Shown here one piece after another: positions 1 through 10,131 of a DNA stretch of 64,000 nt. Source of the stretch: Myrica gale (taxonomy: Eukaryota > Streptophyta > Magnoliopsida > Fagales > Myricaceae); NCBI GenBank assembly GCA_963930655.1, contig OZ005601.1:10536001-10600000 (forward strand). Reading direction: 5' to 3'. Under the pieces are notes generated by a model. It saw only the letters and a list, made by a program, of their open reading frames with translations. It was not told where the DNA came from and did not search any database. Each line of letters opens with the position of its first letter. The first letter of the stretch is position 1. A program made the translations under genes and the position numbers.

Positions 1-175
1 TGGGGTGAAGAACTCGCTTCTTGCTCTAGGCGGAATTAACTTCTTGGGGATATTGTTTACCTTGTTGGTGCCAGAATCCAAGGGAAAATCACTGGAGGAG
101 CTGACAGGGGAGAATGATAACGAAGGCGGTGATGTTCCGGAGCAGGTCGTTGGTAGTAGAACTGTTCCAGTGTGA
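1..175 (+). CDS. PHT1: PHT1-A: phosphate transporter, 3' end only
   Basis: This is the last 57 codons and the TGA (173-175) of a PHT1 phosphate/H+ symporter whose body lies left of the window. The reading frame starts at base 2. The residues cover the last transmembrane helix ([17 protein letters not shown]), the family motif KGKSLEEL and an acidic cytosolic tail ending SRTVPV. The stretch is almost base for base the 3' end of PHT1-E at 58752-58925, offset 58750, with only a few substitutions. PHT1 proteins import orthophosphate with protons across the plasma membrane. No damage is visible in this piece, but whether the whole gene is intact cannot be judged here. Confidence 0.93.
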   Translation, partial: GVKNSLLALGGINFLGILFTLLVPESKGKSLEELTGENDNEGGDVPEQVVGSRTVPV

Positions 176-447
176 TTGGTTTCCGTTCACCAAAAGAATC
201 CATTTCAAGCTTGTGTAAGAACTTCGTTTGCCGTTTCTACATATTTTGCTTTGGATCGTTTTAATTCAGAAGCATTATATTATATTGTGTGTACCCATTT
301 GTCTTTCTTTTAAATTGTGCCTATCAAATCTTAGGCACGTCCCTCAACTTCGTTATGTCAATTCATTCAGTTGTACTTCAAAGTTATTCACTTGAACTTT
401 TATGTTTTTCCACTCCATTTGTTAAATAAACATCCTCGTAAGTCTTA

Positions 448-621
448 GGTTGTGTTTGTGTTGAAAAATTTTTGATATTAAATTTTGTGTTGGTATTAGG
501 TTTAGTGAAAAAATGAAGAGAGAAGTAATTTTTTATATTTTTTTTATAAGAGAGATTATATTATAGTATTTTATTGAAAATTGGTGAAATATATTGTGAT
601 ATTTTTTGTGCAAACACATCC
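448..621. mobile_element. Tourist-like MITE (174 bp) with TTA target duplication
   Basis: The terminal inverted repeats are GGTTGTGTTTG on the left and CAAACACATCC on the right. They are flanked by TTA at 445-447 and 622-624. The duplicated locus near 59189-59200 reads straight through the site with a single TTA, so it is a natural empty site. The 3-bp TTA duplication and short size fit the PIF/Harbinger (Tourist) class. There is no coding capacity. Confidence 0.85.
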
Positions 622-738
622 TTAGCTAGATGTTCCTTCTTCTCAGCTTCCTAATACACACATTGTAAGAAAACAAAAATATAGTGTAAACTTCGCTTTG
701 GAGTAAGACATCTCTTTTTGTTCTGATCTGTCATTTAG

Positions 739-877
739 AATTTGATGAAAAAAAAGGAAAGAGAAAAAATTTAATTAAGTATTATAATATTATTTTATAG
801 TCCGATAAAGAGAGAGATTACTTTTATAATTGTGTAAAAATTTTGAGGGTAAATTTTTTTACCAAAACACACCTAGC
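739..877. other. Copy-specific AT-rich segment, possible truncated MITE
   Basis: This segment is not shared with the duplicate block. It is AT-rich and ends with CCAAAACACACC followed by TAG, which resembles the right terminus of the MITE at 448-621. I found no convincing left terminus, so it may be a truncated relative. Confidence 0.3.
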
Positions 878-955
878 ATCAGCAGCATATCAAAGTCAAA
901 AGTTAGAACTCTAAAGTTGGCTAGAAGGCATCCATACACGCATGAGTTTTTGTGC

Positions 956-1695
956 ACGGAACCATAGAAATGGTGTGCCGCAGGCCTCTTCCCGTTTCCG
1001 CACAGATCCTCAAGAACCCCAATAATGTTGGGATAGAAATTAGGCACGTTCTTTTCCCACTTAAACTATTCCTGTTTCGGATTATGTAAGATCAAGAGAA
1101 AGATTAGTGTATCCCTAATGTTTACGCCTCATTCTATTGACGTCCTTCGGCATCATTTTTTTTTTCTCCTATTATTTTCATTGTCGCCCTTTTATGTCCT
1201 TTCATATACGTTTTCTTTAAATTTACATAAATTTGTCACCCTCCATTACAGGGATTCACGAGAACTAAATCTAAAGTATTGCCCTTAAATAATGTTTCTG
1301 GTCTCAAAACAGGTTTTAAAATATTATATTACTGTTACCTACACTACTGATATATAACTCAGCTCTATAAGAAGAGCTGATAATTTTTCGTAAGCACATG
1401 TAAGTGTAAAATTAGTTCGTGGCTTCGTGCAATTATTACTTGAAAATCTCTCTCTCTCTCTCTATATATATATATTTATTGGCTCTTCAAACGATCACCT
1501 CATTATTAAATATTACATAAACTTTATCGTTTTGCAATTCACTATTTTCAAACATCAATTCTGTCACAATTTTATACCCAAATCAACTTGAGATGTCATT
1601 TAGAGTGGATGATACGTCAAAAGTGATCATATCCTTAAATGAAAATGACAATTATATCCTTCCTTCGTTGAGGAAAAAGAGAGAATGAAAACTTG
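956..1695. other. Intergenic spacer
   Basis: I see no gene. The stretch holds a (CT)n(TA)n microsatellite at about 1447-1476 and otherwise AT-rich sequence. Confidence 0.5.
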
Positions 1696-1851
1696 GGTGA
1701 TGTTCGGTTTCATAAAAAAATGAGGATTTGAATCCTCTTTCACTTATGTTCGGCGAAAAACAAAAGAAAAGGAGAATTCTCCTCCCTCATGTCCCCACCC
1801 CTGCAGTCCCCTGCCCCCCTTGTCTCCCGCGGCTTTAATTGTCATTTTGTC

Positions 1852-1883
<32 letters not shown>

Positions 1884-2070
1884 CTTTTAAATATTATATT
1901 TTTAATAAATAAATAAATAAAATTAAAATATAAAACAAACAACTTTAAACATCATCATTACTTTTTTACACCTCAACAATTTTTACACAAACACCAATAC
2001 AACTTTATCATCACCTAAAAATTCACAAAATTCTCCAAATCCTACAAAAACCTTCAAAACGAACATCACC
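1696..2070. mobile_element. Tourist-like MITE (375 bp) with TTG duplication
   Basis: The termini are GGTGATGTTCGGTTT and AAAACGAACATCACC, near-perfect inverted repeats, flanked by TTG at 1693-1695 and 2071-2073. The interior is AT-rich with a poly-T run near 1850-1876 and codes for nothing. A relative lies at about 37091-37393. Confidence 0.75.
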
Positions 2071-2519
2071 TTGGATTTTGTTTTAATAGGCTCCACTAGT
2101 AAAACATTAGCCAACAGTCTTCGACGACTCAACAATCCGGTGCTATTTTTTTCTCAACCAATGTGGACCATAATTAATGGTGGAGTCAGAAATTTTGTAT
2201 AGGGGTAGAAACGAAAATTATTTTAAATAAATATAATAAGAGACAAAATAATATGCCAATTGGAATTGTCTTCGTTTAGCTTAAAACCCCATCACTCATC
2301 TCATGGTAACACAACAATTACATGTTCTCCCTGCAAGGCTACAACAACAAATTCAAGAGAGGCAAAACACTTGTGTAATTACTTCAAATTAATCATAGTT
2401 ACAGATGAAAGTAGCCCTAATACCTAACATAAATTAAATCTGCAATTGTTTCAGTTGTAGAGTGAAAACACACATGCAGACATGCAAACATCAATTCCAA
2501 GTCCTGCATAGAGAAAATA

Positions 2520-3068
2520 TGTTGAAAGTTAAACTTGATTTGGGCCCAAAATGTGCTCCAAACTTAGTCTTGGCCCGATGGAGGATGAAGATCTTCTAGA
2601 GAGTTCCACAAATCTCTAGAGGAAAGGAAGAGAAATCATCTTTCTAGAAAGTTCTATAGTGCTCTAGATAAAGGAAGAGCAAGAAGTTCTCTAGAGAGTT
2701 CTATAAATCTCTAGAGTATGGGAGATCAAATAATTTTCTAGAAATATCTAGAAATAAGTAGAAGTACTTTTGTAGAAAGTGCTACAAAATATCTAGGAAG
2801 TATCTAGAGTCTCTCTAGAAAGTGTCATAGAAATATCTAGATATTTTAGATGAAATGTGTGACTAAGATTGAATGTGTAAGCCTATATAAAGGGATGTAG
2901 CCCCACCATTTTGTAAGAAGAAGTGAAGAAGTCAAGAAAGTTCAAGACAAGCCAAGTTTGAGAAATTGAAGAGTGTTCTTCCATATCTCTCCTCACTACC
3001 TCTTCCACATAAATTTGCTCTACTTTAAAAGCCTTACTCCCTTTGTGTTGTAAACCCCTCTTCCAACA
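2520..3068 (+). repeat. Copia-1 5' LTR (549 bp)
   Basis: It begins TGTTGAAAG and ends CCAACA. The TATATAAAG at about 2884-2892 is a likely TATA box for element transcription. Many short tctagagag-type motifs recur in the first 350 bp of the LTR. Confidence 0.93.
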
Positions 3069-3071
3069 AAC

Positions 3072-3085
3072 TGGTATCAGAGCCT
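3072..3085 (+). promoter_or_regulatory. Copia-1 primer-binding site (initiator tRNA-Met)
   Basis: TGGTATCAGAGCCT lies three bases after the 5' LTR. It is complementary to the 3' end of plant initiator tRNA-Met, the usual minus-strand primer for Copia elements. Confidence 0.9.
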
Positions 3086-3101
3086 AGGTTGTAGTGAGAA
3101 G

Positions 3102-6042
3102 ATGTCAAGTGGAATGATTCCCTTCCAAGTCCATCAACTCATTAAAGACAACTATGACAATTGGAGCATCAGAATGAAGGCGTTGCTTGGCTCACAGGAC
3201 GTTTAGGAGATCGTGGAGAAAGGCTATAAGGAGCCACAAGATGAGGCCATCCTATCCCAAGCTCAAAGGGATGTCTGAAAGACGTGAGAAAGAAAGACAA
3301 GAAGGCGTTCACTCTCATCTATCAAACCTTGGATGAGAGTATGTTCGAGAAGGTGGCAGCGCAACAACTAGCAAGGAAGCGTGGGAGAGCTTGCAAAACT
3401 CTCATAAAGGAGTTGATAAGGTGAAGAAAGTTCGACTCCAAACTCTTCGAGGTGAGTTCGAATCTTTGCATATGAAAGAATCAGAATCAATTTCTGATTA
3501 CTTTTCTCGAGTATTGGCTATTGTGAATCAACTAAGGCGAAATGGTGAAAATTTGAATGATACTCTAGTAGTGGAGAAGATATTGCGGTCTTTAGATTCG
3601 AAATTTGATTATATTGTGGTAGCTATTGAAGAATCTAAAGATCTAGATACTATGACTGTTGATCAACTCATGGGTTCACTACAAGCCCATGAAGAAGGAT
3701 TAAAGAAAAAGGTAAAAGAAGAGCATCTAGATCAAACTCTTCAGATGAAACTCACCTTGAATGAGAAAGAAAGAAGTTTTGGCAGTGAAAGAAGCCAAAG
3801 AGGAAGAGGACGTGGCCAAGGTCGCGGAAGAGGTGCATTCAAGAAGGAAGAATATAGTCAAAGTTCGTATTCTCCAAGAGGTCGGGGAAAAGGAAACAAT
3901 TCATGGCAAAATGGAAGACAAATGTACGATAAATCTCAAGTTAAATGTTTTAATTGTCAAAAGCTTGGCCATTATGCTTCTGAGTGCAGAAGCAATATTA
4001 ACAATGTGGAGGAGAGATCTAATTATGCCAGTAGAGAAAATGAGGAGCAACCAACTTTATTGTTGGCATATAAAAGAGCAGAAAGTGGAGACAAGAGCCC
4101 ATGGTACTTGGATACTGGAGCGAGCAACCATATGTGCGGGAAGCGAGATATGTTTATGGAGCTAGATGAGTCTGTGAAAGGAAATATTACTTTTGGAGAT
4201 GAATCCAAAGTTCCCGTGAAAGGAAAAGGTAAGATCTTGATCCGCTCTAAGAATGAAAATCATGAATTTATTTCAAATGTTTATTATGTGCCCAATATGA
4301 AGACCAACATTTTGAGTTTGGGCCAACTCTTAGAGAAAGGTTATGATATTCATCTAAAAGATCATAATCTTTCGATAAGAGATCAAAAGAACAATTTGAT
4401 TGCCAAAGTGCCAATGACAAGCAATAGAATGTTTGCATTAAACATTCATAATGATGCTGCTAAATGCTTGAAGGCATGTTTTAAAGATTTATCTCGGCTT
4501 TGACACTTGAGATTTGGGCATCTTAATTTTGGTGGCTTGAAATTATTAAGCAAGAAGAAAATGGTGAAAGGATTGCCTAAAATTAACCATGCGGATCAAT
4601 TATGTGAAGGATGCTTACTTGGAAAACATTCTCGAAAAAGTTTTCCAAAAGAAGCAACCACAAGAGCTAAAGAGTCACTGCAGCTTATCTATACTGATGT
4701 ATGTGTGTCAATCAACCCAAGCTCTTTTGGTAAGAACAATTATTTTGTTCTTTTCATTGATGACTTTAGTAGAAAGACTTGGGTTTATTTTCTAAAACAA
4801 AAATCATAAGTGTTTGAGGCTTTAATAAAATGTAAGGCCCTTGTGGAAAAAGAAAGTGACTACAGCATAAAGGCCATGAGATCTGATAGAGGTGGAAAAT
4901 TTACCTCGAAAGAATTTGAAAAATATTGTGAAGAAAATGGAATTCATCATCCATTGACGATACCATACTCACCACAACAAAATGATGTTGCTAAAAGAAA
5001 GAACAGATCCATTCTTAATATGGCCCGCAGCATGTTGAAAAGCAAAAATATGCCCAAGGAATTTTGGGCTGAAGCTGTTGATTGCACAGTATATTTAGCT
5101 AATCGGTGTCCTACTAGAAGTGTGTGGAACAAGACACCGCAAGAAGCATGGAGTGGGAGAAAGCCAAACATCTCCCATTTACGAGTGTTTCGGAGCATAG
5201 CATATGCTCATGTTCCATATCAAAAGAGATCCAAGCTGGATGATAGGAGTGAAAAGCTTGTCTTCATCGGATATGATCATCTCTCCAAAGGTTACAAGCT
5301 ATATAATCCTAGCAAGGGAAAGATCATCTTAAGTAGAGATGTCGAGTTCGATAAAGAAGGAGCATGAAATTGGGGCCTCCAAGCGGAAGACTATGATTTC
5401 TTCCCTTTATTTGAAGAAGAAGCAGAAGAGCATGGAGAGCAACAAGAGCCCATTAGTCCACCTTCATCTCTTGCATCATCTTCTTAAGGAGATTCATCGC
5501 CATCATCATCTCACGGAGAAAGCTCAAGAGAAAGGACGCCAAAAGTGAGGAGCTTGCAAGAAATCTACGAGGTAACAGAAAATCAAAATGACCTCACTCT
5601 TTTTTGTCTTTTTGCTGGTTGTGAACCAATAGGCTTCGAGGAAGCAGTTCAGAGTAAAAGATGGAGAGATGCCATGGATGAAGAAATCAAGGCCATTGAG
5701 AAAAATGATACGTGGGAGCTTAAAACACTTCCAAAAGGGAAAAAGACAATTGGAGTGAAATGGGTGTACAAGGCGAAGAAGAATGCCAAAGGAGAAGTTG
5801 AAAGATACAAAGCTCGAATTATCTCCAAAGGTTACAATCAACGTCTTGGCATTGACTACGAAGAGAAAGCAATGGCTCGAGAATTTGAACCAATAGAGAT
5901 CTATGTTGATAACAAGTCAGCACTTGCTCTATCAAAGAATCCAGTATTTTACGACAGAAGCAAGCATATTGATACAAGGTATCATTTTATCAGAGAATGC
6001 ATTGGAAAGAAGGAGGTGAAATTAAAGTACACCAAGTCTTAG
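3102..6042 (+). pseudogene. Copia-1 gag-pol, broken
   Basis: Translation would start at the ATG at 3102, but an in-frame TAG follows at 3204-3206 and the frame shifts near 3270-3390. From 3391 the gag body reads through to a CCHC zinc knuckle ([14 protein letters not shown]), then a protease with DTGAS. Stops follow at 4501 (TGA), 4807 (TAA) and 5365 (TGA) in the GAG-pre-integrase and integrase region, which keeps the HxxxC-type motifs and DRGG. RT begins (WVYKAKK, ERYKARI) but jumps at about 5863-5890 from GIDYEE to RNase H (IYVDNKSALALS), so the YVDD catalytic core is deleted. RNase H ends at 6042, and a conserved tail continues past that stop. Lineage within Copia is not assigned. Confidence 0.9.
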
Positions 6043-6140
6043 GAGCAGATTGTTGACATCCTCACAAAGCCACTCAAGCATGACGTGTTCTGCTATCTAA
6101 GAATCTGCCTTGGAGTAGCAAAATCAAGTTTAAGGGGGGA

Positions 6141-6689
6141 TGTTGAAAGTTAAACTTGATTTGGGCCCAAAATGTGCTCCAAACTTAGTCTTGGCCCGAT
6201 GGAGGATGAAGATCTTCTAGAGAGTTCCACAAATCTCTAGAGGAAAGGAAGAGAAATCATCTTTCTAGAAAGTTCTATAGTGCTCTAGATAAAGGAAGAG
6301 CAAGAAGTTCTCTAGAGAGTTTTATAAATCTCTAGAGTATGGGAGATCAAATAATTTTCTAGAAATATCTAGAAATAAGTAGAAGTACTTTTGTAGAAAG
6401 TGCTACAAAATATCTAGGAAGTATCTAGAGTCTCTGTAGAAAGTGTCATAGAAATATCTAGATATTTTAGATGAAATGTGTGGCTAAGATTGAATGTGTA
6501 AGCCTATATAAAGGGATGTAGCCCCACCATTTTGTAAGAAGAAGTGAAGAAGTCAAAAAAGTTCAAGACAAGCCAAGTTTGAGAAATTGAAGAGTGTTCT
6601 TCCATATCTCTCCTTATTACCTCTTCCACATAGATTTGCTCTACTTTAAAAGCCTTAGTCCCTTTGTGTTGTAAACTCATCTTCCAACA
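6141..6689 (+). repeat. Copia-1 3' LTR (549 bp)
   Basis: Same length and termini as the 5' LTR, preceded by the polypurine tract aagggggga. By eye about ten substitutions separate the two LTRs, mostly transitions and mostly in the last third. Confidence 0.93.
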
Positions 6690-7029
6690 AAATACACATG
6701 CATGTCTTTCATCCCTAAGCCTATTCGACGACAAAAAGTCAGGTTACATTGCATGTTTTTTAGAACTGAAGGGGGCGGCTGCCCCCCCCCCCCTCTCCGC
6801 CCCTGACCATAATGATGTTTTTAGACGAAAAAGAGTCACTGTGATGGAATTTATTTTAAATAATATCCTAAATTCAACGAATTAAAATTAAAATATTTAA
6901 GAATTGAGTAATTATTCAAGAGATTATTATATGTATAGCCTGTAGAGATTTTTTATTTGTGTTTTTGATAAACACGTAACATATTTATCATGTGACAATT
7001 AATTTAGAAACAACAGTTTTTAAGTAATA

Positions 7030-7955
7030 ATATAACGCATTCTTCTTCGCTAATTTTTGGGGCGTTTGTTTACTCGAAATTTCGGAGTCCGAGATTTCGA
7101 GTAAAACAAACGCCAAATGCCACCGGACAATACCCATTTGAGCCGTACCTGACAACCTGCAAAACATAAGGAAAAAAAGAGACGGAACTTGGATTGCGCA
7201 ATATGTTGTCGGGTAAAAAAAAAAAAGCAGCAGCAGCCGAAAGCAATTGGCGCCTAATGAAGAAAGAAAAAAAAGTTAAGGGAACGCAAAAAGACAAAAT
7301 GCATGTGGAGGCGGTAAAGTAAGAAAAATAATAAAAAATAAACAAACAAATAATTACAATTATTACCCTCTATAATTACCTTAAAATTTTCAAAAATTAT
7401 TTAAAATATTTTAAAATTATAACATCTTTTCACAAACCCCAAAAAATTTCTAACTCCACAAGATCCTCAAAATTTTGGGAATATTTCCCGAAATTTTGAC
7501 AAATAAACGTCCCCTTTAGACCCAATTCACCACTTTTATGGTACCGGCGGAAATTTTCCCTGCAAGGCTAAGGTCTACCTGCCATGGAATATATATCAGC
7601 TGCGTGTGGAAAGGTCGGTGCCATAGTTGGTGCCTTCGGATTCTTGTATGCTGCCCAAAACACGGACCCTGCACTGACTGACTCAGGTTACCCACCTGGT
7701 ATTGGAGTCAAGAACTCACTTCTTATGCTTGGCGGCGTCAACTTCTTCGGAATGTTGTTTACCTTGTTGGTGCCAGAATCTATTGAAAAATCGCTCGAGG
7801 AACTTTCCGGCAAGAAGCAAGTGTAGAGACAGTGGAGTATCCGGCCTCCTCTAGTAGGACAGTTCCGGTGTGATCTCTGTTTGATAGGCGTGTTCTACGA
7901 AGGTTCATACAGCTATGGGAATATATCCCGCACGCTTATATTGTCATATCTTGTC
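7030..7955 (+). pseudogene. PHT1-B: 3' fragment pseudogene, interrupted by a MITE
   Basis: Sequence from about 7034 to 7058 and from 7518 to 7955 matches bases about 11370-11800 of PHT1-C, that is the last third of the coding region plus the start of the 3' UTR. Most of the 5' gene is missing. Damage includes a 456-bp MITE (7059-7514), a lost base in the pasted exon near 7530, a 4-bp ATAT expansion near 7590 and a 7-bp loss near 7812 that gives an early TAG (7824-7826). An open frame from 7584 to 7826 still encodes the last two helices (80 aa) but has no ancestral start. The close match of UTR sequence shows B and C arose by tandem duplication about 3.5 kb apart. It is unlikely to yield a transporter. 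Confidence 0.9.
7059..7514. mobile_element. MITE (456 bp) inserted in PHT1-B
   Basis: The termini are GGGGCGTTTGTTTAC and AAATAAACGTCCCC with TTT on both sides (7056-7058 and 7515-7517). PHT1-C has uninterrupted coding sequence (gctaattttggaccc) at the same place, which proves the insertion. The left 54 bp (7060-7113) is a near-perfect palindrome by itself, so the element carries an extra terminal hairpin. Confidence 0.8.
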
Positions 7956-8460
7956 GTGAATGGACCCGCTTCGCCGTTTCTAATAAATTGAATTTCTTGT
8001 TTGGCAAACCAACTAAGCACTCTAATTAAGATTAATTACCCAGACGTTTTTCCAGTTCATGAAGAATTAAATATTTGGTTCAAAAATAAGAGAGAGAAGA
8101 CCTAATTTTGAGGAAAAGTAGTGAAAAACGAAGATTCTTTTGGTAAGTGAAAAAGTGAATTTTTATATTAATTGTAATTGAAAGAGAGATATAGAAAGGT
8201 TTATAAATCGGAATTTGAGAATTTGACCAAAAGTTTAGTTGGCAGACATGCCTATTATTAAGTCGTCCCTCCTCTTCATCTTTCCGCTTACCAAAACTAC
8301 ACACGATACGCGCAGCGACATTGTCCTACATCAACAATTTAGTTAATTAATTAATTACCTTAGAACCTTATTATCATTTAATACTATTATTAATTAACTG
8401 CCCATAGCTTTCCTTAGAACGTAAAATATTACAAACATACACAAATAACGCGCAGCGAGA
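7956..8460. other. Intergenic spacer
   Basis: AT-rich DNA between PHT1-B and the promoter of PHT1-C. It contains gagagag-rich stretches. I see no gene or clear TE terminus. Confidence 0.4.
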
Positions 8461-8715
8461 CGTCATTCACTTTTTTTTTTTTCTGTTAGCTTCGATCAAC
8501 ACACTCAAATTAACAGTCGTCGCCCAATTCTTGTTTCGAAGAAAGCACAGATGTCGTGTTTATTATGGTGAGGAACACTACGCGACTTTTAAAACTATTG
8601 TCGTTGCTGGCTTCTTTAAGATTTTAAAAAACAGGATCGGTCAATTTAAACAAGTTGAAGAAGCAAAGTTTATGATTATTCAAAACTAAGAGTTGCATTA
8701 TTATGTGATTAGCTG

Positions 8716-8723
8716 GTATATGC
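8716..8723 (+). promoter_or_regulatory. P1BS-like phosphate-starvation element
   Basis: GTATATGC fits the PHR1-binding consensus GNATATNC. It lies about 50 bp upstream of the putative TATA box of PHT1-C. In known plants PHR1/PHL proteins bind such sites to induce PHT1 genes under low phosphate. The match is direct; its function here is inferred. Confidence 0.55.
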
Positions 8724-8770
8724 CATTAGATGCCATGCCCCCACTTGGTTCGCAACTTCTCAAGTGTCAT

Positions 8771-8778
8771 TATATAAG
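8771..8778 (+). promoter_or_regulatory. Putative TATA box of PHT1-C
   Basis: TATATAAG lies upstream of a C/T-rich leader with a CT tract at about 8840-8857. Together with the P1BS site and the leader intron this is the best promoter candidate. The start site would be about 8800. Confidence 0.55.
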
Positions 8779-8972
8779 CTGGCCCCTCTGCACGTAGTTC
8801 TCGCCATTCCCCACACAAGGAAACCTTCACCCCTAATTACTCTCTCTCTCTCTCTCTTTAGTTGTTTGGGTACTTTCAGTTCCAAATTTCGCTGCTACGG
8901 AAGTGTAACGAGTTCCTTGCTCACTGGAAGTGGCTGTTTTGCTTGGCCAGATAGCAAGCCTATCACCATCTG

Positions 8973-10069
8973 GTAACTTACCTCATAATTGTAAACCTGC
9001 AGACTGCAGTATTGTTTCTTTTTCCGTCTTAACGCACAATTGTAAACCTGCAGACTCATGAGTAGCCTGATGATATTCCTCCGCTCTTTAAGCTATTGAG
9101 GGTTAGTTATGCTTCCAAATTGATAGATGTATCAGCTAGCTGCTTGCAGTTACCAAAACCAAAAAAGAAAAGAAAATGACTATTAAAGCCTGTCGGTGCC
9201 TTCCATATTTGATTCAGTAGATTATCTTCAAAAGAAAAAATACTTTCCCATTTATTTTTATTTTCTAATGCAAATTGGGAAGGATGAAATAAAGCTGTAG
9301 ATTCTGTGTTTCTGATAAAAACTGTGATAATATATTCTTCATTCATTCAGTGAAAAGTATTTATCAATCTGTATTTTGTGTATTATTATGTCTGTGTAGG
9401 CGTATTTAATGGTAAAGAAATGAAAAATATATTCTTGGTAATATAATACGAGTTATCTTTTTTCCGTAAAATATTCTCTACTAGTTATACGATGGAATTA
9501 GCTTACTGCGGAACTAAAAACCTTTCTGACCATAAAGAAGTATTTTTAATTTTGCTGACCCAGAATAGTTAATGATGGCAGAAAAATAAGTGCTACAAAC
9601 ATTTACGGAGGATCAGTACCCGGCTGAACCTCCATGGCAAGGTGTGAGAGTGGGCTGGGAAGAAGGGATCATGCCCCTAACATCGCTGCAGTGGATTGAA
9701 AGTTAGGAAATAAAAGAAGAGATACTTTTTTAAACTTGTTTGAAAAATCAGCATCTTACCTGTACTCATGCGGCCTCCAATTTATTCCGGACAAATATTT
9801 ACTGTGGACCTCCATTAAAACTCCCATTTTTCAAGAAAGTCAATTTTAAGCTAACATATATAGAAAAAAAAATAAGCTAACATGGGAGTAGTGAACGAGA
9901 AGAGAGCTATAACTCGAGATCCTTTGACCAAACTCTTTCTAGACTCTAGGTGGAGATCATAGATATAATGATAGGAGATCGCGTAGAGGAGATCCTCTTG
10001 GCATGCAGTTGATTGATAGCGTTATTCCTTCAATTTGAATGATATTAATCAACTTTCCGTATTTGGCAG
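8973..10069 (+). other. Putative 5'-UTR intron of PHT1-C (1.1 kb)
   Basis: A donor (ccatctg then GTAACT, GT at 8973-8974) and an acceptor (atttggCAG, AG at 10068-10069) bracket an AT-rich stretch with no long frame. The leader exon would be about 8800-8972 and the second exon starts 62 bp before the ATG. Leader introns are known for several PHT1 genes. The splice sites are chosen by eye without transcript support. Confidence 0.5.
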
Positions 10070-10131
10070 GAAAATTTTGAAGGAGTGCTAGCCAGAAAAA
10101 AGAAGATAGAATTTTGTTAAAAAACTTGCCC

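Larger units (their letters stand above)
1..955 (+). repeat. Segmental duplication block, copy 1
   Basis: Bases 1-738 align to 58751-59313 through the PHT1 3' exon, 3' UTR and flank. The one large gap is the MITE at 448-621, which is absent from the other copy. Similarity breaks off at about 739 and resumes at about 878-950, which matches 63059-63141 (shared stretch around cagcagcatatcaaagtcaa). About 140 bp separate the two similar parts here against about 3.7 kb in the other copy, where TEs account for much of the excess. The block shows that PHT1-A and PHT1-E are products of one duplication. Confidence 0.85.
2520..6689 (+). mobile_element. Copia-1: Ty1/Copia LTR retrotransposon, defective
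   Basis: A 4.17-kb element with 549-bp LTRs, a primer-binding site, a polypurine tract (6132-6140) and an exact 5-bp duplication AAATA (2515-2519 and 6690-6694). The order gag, protease, integrase, RT, RNase H is that of Ty1/Copia. The LTRs differ at roughly ten positions by eye, so insertion was fairly recent but older than Copia-2. Most of the RT core is missing and several stops break the frame, so it is not autonomous. It is inserted inside a hAT MITE. Confidence 0.95.
2175..6805. mobile_element. hAT-type MITE split by Copia-1
   Basis: The left terminus (taatggtggagtcag) and right terminus (ctccgcccctg) are degenerate copies of the CAGTGGCGGAGCCAG-type inverted repeat of plant hAT elements. 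An exact 8-bp duplication ACCATAAT flanks the unit at 2167-2174 and 6806-6813, the length expected for hAT. Without Copia-1 the element is about 456 bp. It has no transposase and would have depended on a partner. It must predate the Copia insertion inside it. Confidence 0.8.

Noticed and set aside
10114-10131. Upstream extension of the PHT1-C frame
   Set aside because: It has no ATG; the family N-terminus [13 protein letters not shown] begins at 10132.
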